A model generated the notes under the pieces. The model did not search any database. It was given only the letters and a program-made list of their open reading frames with translations, and had not been told where the DNA came from. DNA of 64,000 nucleotides from Asterella californica (taxonomy: Eukaryota; Streptophyta; Marchantiopsida; Marchantiales; Aytoniaceae), in NCBI GenBank assembly GCA_036924285.1, contig JAYKYS010000127.1:1-64000 (forward strand). The letters are read 5' to 3'. Made by a program: the position numbers and the translations under genes. Positions 1 through 9,644 of the stretch are shown here, one piece after another (position 1 is the stretch's first letter; the number at the start of each line of letters is the position of its first letter).

Positions 1-14
1 ATCTCATCAAGCGT

Positions 15-420
15 GTGGACATCGAAAAGCAACCGCTTCTTGTCGAGAGATTGGCAGAACTTCAAAAGCTGTACACAGCAACAAGAGGCAGTAAGCACCT
101 AATAGGGTCTGAAGAAGGTCCCCACATTCACAAGAAATATACAGACATTCTGTGTCCCTTTGGTGAAAAAAAACAAAAGCTTGGCGCTGGCTATCTTTCC
201 TTCAGGATACAATCTCTGGCACAGCTCCAAGCAGCCATCAGATGTATACTGCTTGCGTTGAGAGACCTGCATGCTGCAAATTTTGCCCCACACTGATATC
301 AGGTGGCCAAATGTCATAAAATGCAGCAATGTGACATTTTGCTTGATTGACTTGGAGACAGCAGTGATCTTGGGATGCAAGTGGAATATGAGACAGTATG
401 GTGCGCATCGTGTGGGTTGA
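15..420 (+). pseudogene. Relic of a kinase-like domain
   Basis: An open frame with no ATG runs to 296 and ends in LRDLHAANFAPH. One base out of frame, from about 295, the text continues DIRWPNVIK and then FCLIDLETA. Together these match the catalytic and metal-binding segments of a protein-kinase-like fold (HRDxRWPNVL followed by a LIDxExA block), a form I know from kinase-like genes that recur in fungi, oomycetes and algae. The HRD arginine is Thr here and the two halves are joined by one surplus base, so this copy is broken. The frame stops at about 420 and the window edge cuts the 5' side. Identification rests on one motif pair, so family assignment is tentative. Confidence 0.55.
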
Positions 421-2529
421 CACATTGACCTGAGGCAGATACACAGCAGGCTCAGACTTGGCTTTGGTGGGGCATTTGCTGACACAGCCTGGGTTGCCAC
501 TCCTTGGGGAATGTGGCAGTCTCTTTGCTGAGGAATTAATGGCCAAATCTCTCTCCTTGCAACAAGCCCTGCAACATGCGTGGCTTCAATCCTGATTTCA
601 GACTTGTGATTGCACACAAGTTTACAGAGTGTCATTCCACATGCTACACAACTTTTTTGAGGACTTGCAAGTGTATTTACAAGATAGGCTAGGCACAGCA
701 GACTGCTACACAACAAATACTGCTCTTGCCAACTTCCAAAGTTGAGATATGCAATTAGAATTCTGACACCAGTGTTGGGCTGGTTTGCTAGTGCAGCTCA
801 AGAAGTTGTCTTTGTTGCAGCAAGATTTGTCACTAGCTGTTTACTCGATTTGAGATGTCAGTGTGTTCCAGAGACTTCTTGGTTTTCAGAATCCTCTCAT
901 GCTGTTGTCCACTTTTGATGATGGGCCTCTTTCTCAATGCGTCTGTCCCCTTATTGCGTGTCTCTAACTCCTCTCTACAATGTGTTGTCATAGTTGACAG
1001 GCTGCTATAGATGCATTGTCGTGATATGCCTCGTTACCTCTGCTGTTCTTGTCATGCAAATGTTCGCTTCTTGGTTGTGTAGCGTCATCTTCACCATCTT
1101 TATGGTGCTTTCGTTTTGCTTCTGCTGTGTGCCTCCTTTCGCTGCAGCAAGCCCTCACCACCTGGAATCAACCCCCTCATCATGCAATACGTTGAGTGGG
1201 AGTATAAACGCAGGCACCTGATTGCTGTGTATACCAAAGTTCTTTAGAGTTTGCAGCCAACATCTACAATTAAGTAGTCTGACCTTTATGACTACTTGCA
1301 CTTCTGGCTTTGTAATGCTTTGGTAGTATATGTATGTACATGCTTCTTGCGCGTCTCTGTGCAAGCAGCCTCGTTGCATGAGAGGTGCATTAGCTGGGAG
1401 GAATCAGGTCCTCGGTATGTGTATGGGTCGGTCTGTAAGTCTAAGTCAAGAGGCATGGGAGAGCCTGAGTCTCGTGCCCTGCGCAGTTATATCACTGCAG
1501 TGCTCACAGCAAATGGTGACACTGGTGACCTCTATGACAGTCCCTAGTGATATCAAGAGCACCCTGCAATGATTACACGGTGACACAAAACCTTTCTTGA
1601 GCGCACACAATGAGACACATTTCTGGCAACAACATGGTGGATGGATCAAGCTGTTGTGCTAAAGCATATACTATGTATTCACCGCCCTCAAGCTACCAGA
1701 ATGCTAGCTTTATGCGAGCTTAGATATGTTGCAAACAGCATGCTTGGTCAAATGTTTGACCAAGTTAACCCTGTCTACAAAGAAGCTGAAGCTATTACTT
1801 GACTGATAATGGAACATTGGCTGACACAACCCAAACCACTACTTCGATGGCAAAAAGCAGAAGCAATACAGCTCTGCACCAGCTTGCCGGCTGCCAAGCA
1901 GCAACTGTGAAGCGCAATGAAACATACACTGCCATCCTTGGCCATGCTGGGTATAGAAAGAAGAACCAATGCAGGATATGTGAACTTTGTATACAAGTTC
2001 AAGCCAATCAAACCTAGTCTCTTGCTGACAGTTGGAATCAACGCAAGCTGAGATAAGCACTGGCAACACTCACGTACTACTGCCTGTGTTCTGCTGTCTG
2101 ACCGTAGTTACCTTCTGATCCAGGCAATTTTCAAGTGCTACAATCGTACTCTTGAGGATTTGCTCTGATCCAATTTTTTCGAAACTGAAGTCAGCACTGC
2201 CTGCCAACGTTGATAGCTGTATTATCGCGAATATATCGTGAAAAAGGTCTGCGTGTGGTGTAAGCTTAGTCATCCTGGCTATCTTTGACTCGACAACACC
2301 GAGAACATACAGCCGTTGTCGTTTTGTGCTTCACTTTGTGCAGTGTTCTGAACTTCTGTGATACCCGGACGGCAGCAATCTCCCTGCGCGTCCGTTCTTT
2401 AGCTGTTCAGTCCCGGCGACGCCGGCGACGCTGATCATACTACTAACTATCTGCAGCGCTCTGCCACGAAGCCACTAAAGCAGATTCCCCACGTCCATCG
2501 TATGCAGTGTGCCACAGGCATTTCTGGAA
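421..2529. other. Region without a recognisable gene
   Basis: Both strands carry only short overlapping open frames with no domain that I recognise. One of them, near 994-1221, is hydrophobic and Cys-rich, but it has no start context or splice partners that support it. The GC-richer stretch at about 2340-2430 lies just upstream of the LPA2-like gene and may hold its promoter. Confidence 0.4.
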
Positions 2530-3415
2530 ATGCTTCAGTCATCCATCGCCTGGACCGACGTTCTGCGGCGCTGCATGTATGCACTCAACTCAACTGCATC
2601 AGCAGACTTCTCTTGTACACCAGTTGGGGCTCGACGGATAATCTGCTGTGCAGCGCTCATTGCAGCAAAACAGCAGACACCGCCATTCGGTGTCGATAAG
2701 GAATGCAGTCAAAAGCGAAACTAAGGTTGACTGCCTAGTCTCCCTTACAAGCTGGGGTTGTGGGTATTGTCTCGTGCAACAACTTTGAGAACGTTCGCAT
2801 GCAGAGCAAGACGCCTTCAGAGGATGATGATAGTGCTTTTGAGAAGCAGCTGGTAGATTGCATCCGTTCCCAATGGTCTTTGAGCCCTCCTGTGCAACTT
2901 GCATGCTGAGGTAAACTGTTGGAGTGCAGAAAAGCAGGAGAAACAAACAAAAGAAAACAACAGTTCAAGACCTACAACCTGACACACTACCAACATCTGC
3001 AAAGCCAGAAAGTATGCCACCCAATGATAAGCTGGAGTCATCTGCAGTATTGGTGTTGATCTCATTGTTTGTAGCCATCATTGGCCAAGGGTTGTTTCTA
3101 GCAGTGTCGGTGAGTGCATCAAATTGCAGCTTTCGGAATGTTAGTTGCCTGGGGTTGCACTAAATGCCTGACTTGTTGCATTGCTTGCAGGCTTTCTGCC
3201 TGAGAGCTGGGACCTGTTTGCACAAAATGTTGTATACAAAACATTCTCACCAACTGTCGGGATTTTTTTGGCTTCATCTGCTGGCTATGGTGTGTGGAAG
3301 GTGAGCACTACTAAAATGTGCTCAATATCCATGGCATACCTGTACAGACAAGTCTGTGGTTCAATCCTGAAGAATGGAATGGTGCCTGCAGTCAAAGCAG
3401 GGCAATGCGAAATAG
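2530..3415 (+). CDS. LPA2: LPA2-like photosystem II assembly factor, plastid-targeted
   Basis: LPA2 of plants is a small thylakoid membrane protein needed for efficient photosystem II assembly. Proposed exons are 2530-~2692, 2805-2852, 2930-3109, an exon from ~3192 to 3300, and 3392-3415. Exon 1 starts MLQSSIAWTDVLRR and looks like a transit peptide. Exon 3 opens with a Lys/Arg-rich stretch (KSRRNKQKKTT) and then the first membrane segment, LISLFVAIIGQGLFLAVS. Exon 4 reads GFLPESWDLFAQNVVYKTFS and ends SSAGYGVWK, matching the two-helix core of LPA2, whose family form is roughly ASGFLPEELDKLF...YPVFTPSV...AYGVLK. The last exon adds a short polar tail. The exon 1 donor is weak. The exon 3 to exon 4 junction is one base out of phase with the obvious GTGAGT donor; a donor four bases further on (GTGCAT) would restore phase. 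Core identification is firm; ends are less so. Confidence 0.72.
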
Positions 3416-3941
3416 CACATGCCCTGGGTCAGAAGCCAATTTGCAGCAATTGACAAGGCTAACAAGGCAGTCCTCTTCACAACAGGAAGCATGAGCTTAT
3501 TTGCAGGTGCTGTGCAGACCAGCGGGTTGTTTGCCATAATGCACAAGACTTGTACAACTGGACAATGACCCAACAATGTCGTCTAGGATGCACATATACC
3601 AGGCAATCTGCAAGTTGTATTTTTGCAAATCTGCATGAGACCGCTGGGAAGCTTTGCAAACAAAGTCAGACCTGAACAATGTAGTTGTGCCGTATGTCCG
3701 TTGCTGCCCCTAATGCAAGAGGACCGTTCTTGAGTCACATGACAGGAACTTCAGTAGCAAGGCATAGTGGTTGACTAGAGACTATAAGAGTATTGCAGTC
3801 TTGTCACTGTTGCAAGGCAATTGCTTACAGGGGTCTGGCACAGACGAGCATTGGTACATGTATACTCTTGTAACAGAGCAACAATTAATGTGTGGACTCT
3901 GTTGGTACAGCAGGGCTTGTCAAAGGAACTTCCCACAATGT
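3416..3941. other. Short intergenic stretch
   Basis: The 3' ends of the LPA2-like gene (+) and the GNAT gene (-) converge here. The frames seen are short and show no recognised domain. The stretch probably holds the two 3' untranslated regions. Confidence 0.4.
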
Positions 3942-6008
3942 CTAGGTATTAGTTGTCCCAGCCAATACTTGTAGCAATGATGTATTTCTTTGGAGCCTGT
4001 CTGTGGCAGTCATGCTCACACTGTCACCAGCAAACGCCATAAAGATAGACTTCTCTCTATCTAGGTCAAAAGCACATTTCCCGAAAAAGCTATAGCTGTC
4101 AGGATTGGCTGACAAGCCAATGTCAGTGATCCCAGTCTTATTCCGCACCTGCAGGGCAGAAGATTGCAGGCAGTCACAAAGGTTGGTGCAGTTTCTGGAG
4201 ACAACTTACCCTGTCTGCATCCTGGTTGCTCAATGTAAACAAACGGAATGAGCTGCTTGGATACATCAGCTGGAATGCAAAATTCAACAAGGGTACATGT
4301 ATAGGAGGCTTTAGCATCAGAAGCGCCAATACATGTTTTAAGTAGTCAGGGATATGAGTGCATGGATGATTGCACTAATGAATGGCATGGCGGGCATCAG
4401 CTTTTTCTGTTGCAAGTAGCCCCTGACTGCACACTGCAATGATACAGGACAGAGAAGGCAAAGAGGGTGCATTTGCAATAAACCCTATCACCTGATTGGT
4501 TGCTTTGGCTAGCAGCTTGCGGCCCAGCCCCAGGCCTTGCAGTTCCGGCAACACAACAACATCATGAATGCTGGCCGTCAAAGCACGGTCCCCTGTAGCC
4601 CGAGCAAACCCAGCCAACACCTTCTTCTTCTTGCGCTGTCGCCGGGCCATCACCCAAGTCCAGTCATCTGCATCATGCAACTTGCTGAAGTGGCTTGTTG
4701 CAGACAAAGAAAATGTATCACCGTGTCTCACTCAATGTGCTTAAAAGACTGCTGCTCTTTGCCTGCAAGATCATTGAAGTGATGCACAGATGAGATCAAA
4801 TGCAGTACCAAGGACCTTGCAAGGCTAACAGTAGGTCAGCAGGCAAAGGGCAAGAAGTAATACTAGAGACGAAAGAGGTATCTGCAGAGCACACAGGAAT
4901 CAGTTGGCTGAGTTGACTGTTGGTGGGATGTAGCCGTTGCCTAATTCCCTAACGGGCGTCTGTTGTTGAGCTGGACTTGGCTGACAAGCTGCACAGACAG
5001 CGCTGCAGTCATCACTATTGGTCAAGCTACTTGTGTGACAAGCTCAACTTTGTCTTGTGTTCAATGTGTTGCTGTGGCTCTGCCGGCAACCCTCAAATGC
5101 ATGGCTCATACCACATCCTTGTTAACCAGTCATTAAGGTCACTGGAAATGGGCTCAGCAAGATAGGTTCATTTCCTCAAGCAAGTCTACAAGCATAGCCT
5201 GGCAAGTATTCGCGTGTTGGTCAAGACATGAGTGCCCCCCGGGATACGCCTCTGTGAGCAGGAGCTGGCCAAGGTAGGAAAAGCACTGCCATCGCATGCC
5301 TGAGGACTTGCATGTAACTGGGACGATGCAAACAGCCACACGATTTGCAGTGGCGCACTACAGTTTGCCACAATATCAACAGATGACTGCATACCTTTGG
5401 AAGCTTGACTTGCCTCCTTATCAGGGTCTTGATACGATGGTAGCTTATCCTCCAAGACAGAGGCTACAACTATGGTGATGCTATTAGCGACAGCATGCTC
5501 CAGCTTGCGCAGCAGCTCATCCCTTCCTGGATGAACCATTCTGCATTGTCCAAGAACAACACCATGGGGGAGAGACAGCGAAAGCATCGCAATTGTGCGT
5601 CTCACCAATCGCTGGTTCCTGGACCCCAGCATGACCAAGACAAAAGCGCCTGTTCAGTTGAACGCCAGCCTCAAGAAACAGGTCCAGCAACTCCTTGCAA
5701 TCTAAGTCCTTGTGATTGTCGCTGCGTGACACCAATTTGCAATTGTGGGACAGGCAGCATACTGCCAGCAGATTCTGGTCTGCTTACCTGTACTGTATCC
5801 GAGGGAGGACTTTCAGTCTTTTGTGATGCTCGTGCTTGGGTGGCCTATCTACAAGGGTGACTTCGCTGGAGCTGGCGACCCGACAATCTCTGAGTTTTCT
5901 CAGTCCTAGAGGGGCTTGAACGGAGAGACCTCGCACAGCTTGACACTGTGGGTGCTGACACAATGAGACTTTCAGGATACCACTCGTCCGGATGTACACA
6001 AGTTGCAT
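3942..6008 (-). CDS. GNAT N-acetyltransferase, plastid type
   Basis: This is a GCN5-related acetyltransferase of the plant and cyanobacterial NSI-like group, which transfers acetyl from acetyl-CoA to protein or small amines. Supported minus-strand exons are 6008-5788, 5721-5606, 5526-5395, 4684-4492 and 4148-3942. Exon 1 has an Arg/Ser-rich, organelle-type leader. Exon 2 reads SDNHKDLDCKELLDLFLEAG, the usual N-terminal helix pair. Exon 3 has RDELLRKLEHAVANS. The core exon gives VLAGFARATGDRALTASIHD and then VVLPELQGLGLGRKLL, where LGLG belongs to the acetyl-CoA loop (Q/RxxGxG/A). The last exon gives DIGLSANPDSYSFFGKCAFD, which fits the terminal strand-helix (fxxKxGF). The phase does not close between 5395 and 4684, so a small exon is missing from my model. 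Family is clear; the substrate is unknown. Confidence 0.8.
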
Positions 6009-6381
6009 GACATGAGCGGAAGTCTACGGTATCCGCTGTGTGCAGGCTTTGCCCAGATGTGCATGCATGAGGGAAGTTTGGGCCTATGCGTAAAATAGCA
6101 AAGTACTTCAGGCCGTCAGACCCATGTTTGCAGGTGACGAAAGCAGGAACACAACCGCGTATATGGTCTAACGGTAGACAGTCATCACTGTTGATTGGGG
6201 TGGCAGTCAATATGCATATTGTAGTCAACGAGTAGCTTTGACAGTCGTGAATCACGACTCGTGATCCACATCATCTGCAAGTCCCACTGGATGAGTCTCG
6301 GCAAGGATTACGGCCCACGAAAATTGCTTTTCTGAGGTGCAGCTGCAACACAGCTCTGGCTTTGAGTAGTGATCCACGAGC

Positions 6382-7319
6382 ATGTTGTTAGTGAGGGTTG
6401 CTTTTCTTGTCTGCATTGCTTGCTGTTGGGCGGCAGCTGGTCACAAGCCAGTGCAACTTACAGACAGTACATTTGAGGGAGCGACTCAGGCAGCTACAGG
6501 CAGACAACAGGCCACTGGCAAGTGCTTGCCAGCACTGCTGGTCAGTGCCTGCCTCTCAAGTCAGCGTGACATGTTGCTGACAGGTTTGTCCTCTTCGCTT
6601 GTCCAGAAAAGGGTCGGAAGACAAATATCAGCAAATTCAGAAAGTTATGGGCTGAGTTGGCTGAAGAGACCTGGCAAGAACGCTATGGCTTTCAAGTGGC
6701 TGAGGTGAAACTCCTCAAATTTTATGCTGCAATTGTATGTAATGTGCTTCTGCTGTGTGTAAGCCAGCTGCTGTCTCCTTGCAAGGTTAATAGCTGTGAG
6801 AATGGCTTGTTGACTGAGCGTTTTGATGCCAACAAAACAACACTCATTCTATTCAGAGACAGGAAGGTGAGAGCTGTGTGTTGTGTTCAATTTAACTCAA
6901 CTTCTTGTGTTGATGCAGCTTTTTAAGCACTGCTGTGTGTAGATGTATAAGTATCCATTGGTCCCCGGTCAAAGTTGGCCCAGTCAGACGCAGACGCTTC
7001 AACAATTTGCCACAGCTGGATTTGAGCAAGCAGAGCCTTTGTCAGTTCCTCCACCAAAAAGCCTTGCTGCTGTGTATTGGAGCATTCTGGTGGAAAACAT
7101 GAAGGAGTTGCATGCACTGGTGAGCCTCCCAGAACAAGCGTGCAGGTCTTGGCTTGCTATGGTTACAAGTTCAACCTAACTCAAGCATTGATGCTGCAGG
7201 GATTTGTACCAATTGCTGCCGTTGTCATTGGGTTCATAATCATCAAATTTGCTGTATTTCTGTACCTCAATGAGCGCAAAGGGGCTCAACAACCCAGTGT
7301 ACAGAAGAAGCACAGCTAA
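6382..7319 (+). CDS. Membrane-anchored PDI/TMX-like protein lacking CxxC
   Basis: Five exons keep phase throughout: 6382-6521, 6584-6704, 6786-6866, 6943-7119 and 7200-7319, giving 212 residues. The protein starts with a signal peptide (MLLVRVAFLVCIACCWAAAG), then PVQLTDSTFEGATQAATG, the first strand of the PDI-type thioredoxin fold. The segment that normally reads FYAPWCGHCK is FACPEKGRK here, so the redox pair is absent. The fold continues with LWAELAEETW, SCENGLLTERFDANKTTLIL and FRDRKMYKY. A single membrane span (AAVVIGFIIIKFAVFLYL) lies near residue 185, and the tail ends QKKHS, a possible dilysine-type ER signal. The layout matches TMX-family ER membrane proteins. Without CxxC it probably binds or scaffolds clients rather than oxidising them; that role is inference. 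Confidence 0.82.
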
Positions 7320-7458
7320 TCACATCTAGCAAAAATGCCTCTTAGCAGCAGCCTGCACACTGTTCATCTGTATTGGTAGACAACGTTGGCATTTGGCACA
7401 TCAAGCAGCTTGGAGACTAGTACCGGTATTGCGGCCTTCATGCACAATATAGGCTCCC

Positions 7459-8941
7459 TCAAGCTGTATATGGCACAGGGTGGACATCTTTGGTCAGCTG
7501 CCTCCTTGTAACAACTTTGCCTGACTGCAATGCCTGCAACACACATGCAAGCTGCTTCAGCAGCACACTCAGCAACTGTTTCAGCATCTTCTTTGTTTGT
7601 CAAGCTGCTGTAGCAAGCCAGAAAGCTGCTCTTGGCATGAGCTTGTGTAAGGACCAGCTTCAAGCATTGAAGGGTGCTTGTATTCAGCAAGGCCCGATAA
7701 CGTGGCATCGCAAATGATGTTCTGCTTGTGCATGCCATGTATTTGGTATACTTGCCTGCTGGAGGGCAGGGGACACACTCTCAGCAGCTTCATTGTCAGT
7801 CAGCTGTACAGCCAGATCAGCGGTGTAAGGAGATACATGCACTGAATCACTCTCCATGGCAAGCACGACCCTATCCATTCTCTCTAAAGCCTCCTCAAGC
7901 TTGGCTCTGCAGACAGCAGCACATAATTATAGACTCACCAGCTGTTACATCAATGGCACTCCTTGGGGCGCTGCTGAGCAATCACACCAGTTGCCAGCTT
8001 ATGGCAAGTGTTCACATACATGATATACTGCTGATGAAGTCATGTGCTGTGCAGCAGAGATACGCATGCTGGCTGGGCAGGGATGAGCCATGAGCCTAGC
8101 ATACCTAAGCGCAGGCATGCGCTGCACAGCGGCAGCATACATGTCTTGCAGATCAGCTGGTGCTGGGCTCAAAGGCGACCTGCTGATGGTGTCTCCTTGA
8201 TGGACTGGCTGAGAGTCTGGATCTGTGCTTGTTTGACCTGGTGGGCCTGCTGTAACATCCGCCTCATGCTGACCATCTGCATCCATGACTGCTGGCCCCA
8301 TCTCCTGAAGAGATGGGCCTGCTGGACTGGACAGCTGTTGGTGTTGTGAGATTTCCCCTATCGGGCGGCACTGCTGCAAGTGCTCTGTCAATCGCTGGGT
8401 CAGCTGGCTGGGAACTGTTGCCCGCAATGCAGCAACATGCTTGCATGCTGCAGAAAGCTGCATCCAGGAAGCCAAGATTGTTTCACATGTCCTGTTACAG
8501 CTAGCTACAAAATTGTCAGCTGCAAACTCTGCAACCATGCACTGCAATGGGGAAAGGTCTGACCTGCGCTTGCAGATCAAGGAGTTCTGCATCCACCGGT
8601 GGTGCAGGCAAAGGCTTGAGGTAAAGGGAAAGCGGAGGCCGTGGAGTTGCACTTGCCAGACTGCTGTGTCCACACACAATAAACAATGAAGTTTAGTGAC
8701 CTATGTAACTCAGCAAGTGTCGTTGTGCACAATGCAAGGCTTTCATACCTTACATTAGTGGGCGCTGCCAAGCAAGATGAGATGGTGCGGATTAGGCGTG
8801 CCTGCAGGCAGAGCAAGCCTGACTTGAGATCACCAGAGTACAACTCAGAGTGATCAAGTGGCTTACACTTGTGCTTTCAAGGGCTTGTCGAAAAGTCTCC
8901 GTTTGAAACTGCGATAACTGTGTTGCCTGCATACAACACAT
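7459..8941 (-). CDS. Unrecognised 290-residue helical protein
   Basis: Five minus-strand exons keep phase: 8941-8867, 8801-8754, 8586-8105, 7906-7756 and 7575-7459. I do not recognise the family. Exons 1 and 2 are helical (QLSQFQTETFRQALES, ARLIRTISSCLAAPTN). Exon 3 continues helical (QCMVAEFAADNFVASCNRTC) and then becomes a Pro/Ser/Gln-rich linker. Exon 4 is an amphipathic, charged segment (KLEEALERMDRVVLAMESD). The last exon is Leu-rich and ends VHPVPYTA. The pattern of short helices plus a flexible linker is like small subunits of coiled-coil assemblies, but nothing specific can be claimed. The exon 4 donor is CAGCAG/GCAAGT, a GC-AG intron with good consensus. The choice of the last exon is the weakest step. 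Confidence 0.5.
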
Positions 8942-9283
8942 TGCTGCCGGACTGTGGTCACTGCGCGAGGTCGGCAAACTCAACGGGGCATGACCGTGCT
9001 GGTGCCAAGTATCGCATCTTGCAGAGTTCGCTCAATTTCCGCTGTAGCCCTTAACGGTAACAGAATGGCGGTCATGACGAGAATGTGCGAACGTGTCTGT
9101 CAGGCACTGGCGCATTAGTTGTTGTCCTAGCCCGCAACTCTAAGTGTAACTTTGAATGTTTCAGGCCTAGTAACTCTATATATTTTACAAGCAACTGATC
9201 AAAATACAAAAAATATATATATACTGCAAATTCGACCGAAACAGCAAGTACAGGTCTCTCACCGGCATCCGCTGGTTCGAGTA
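8942..9283. other. 5' flank of the minus-strand gene and of tRNA-Thr
   Basis: No coding signal is visible. An AT-rich run (9173-9230, with repeated ATAT) precedes the tRNA gene and may be part of its upstream context. Confidence 0.35.
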
Positions 9284-9357
9284 GCTTCCTTGGCCAAGTT
9301 GGCTAAGGCGCTCGCTTAGTAAGCGAGAGATCATGAGTTCGAATCTCATAGGAAGCA
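9284..9357 (+). tRNA. tRNA-Thr (anticodon AGU)
   Basis: The 74-base sequence folds as a full cloverleaf. The acceptor stem pairs GCTTCCT with AGGAAGC, the D arm contains GGCCAAGTTGGCTAAGGC, and the anticodon stem pairs CTCGC with GCGAG around the loop TTAGTAA, giving anticodon AGT. The T arm is ATGAG, TTCGAAT, CTCAT. The discriminator base is A. No intron is present. The internal A and B boxes (TGGCCAAGTTGG and GTTCGAATC) fit RNA polymerase III promoters, and a T-run (CTTTT) just downstream can act as terminator. The first anticodon base A is expected to be edited to inosine, as in eukaryotic cytosolic tRNA-Thr(AGU). Confidence 0.94.
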
Positions 9358-9644
9358 AAATCTTTTGCCATACTTTTGGTGTATGGCTCACGGCAGGTTC
9401 CAAAGGTCAGGAATAGTCGTAGACAGCACAGCAAGCGCTATCGTCAAAATCTGCCGCAACGATCACACTGGTGCACGCGTGCAATGGTATCCTTGGCGTC
9501 GTAAGCCGCACCGCCGGCCAGATCGCGTTGTTGCTGCGTGCGGAGTGTTCTGCTGAGCAAGCGCCGCTCAGATTGTCCGAAACGCCAGCAAAATAGCAGA
9601 CCTTCATCATTGTTGCTCAGAATAGGGGCGTTATGCAGTGACCA

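Noticed and set aside
8044..8349. 101-residue + frame opposite the unknown minus gene
   Set aside because: It is the shadow of the helical minus-strand exon, which has splice partners and phase continuity.
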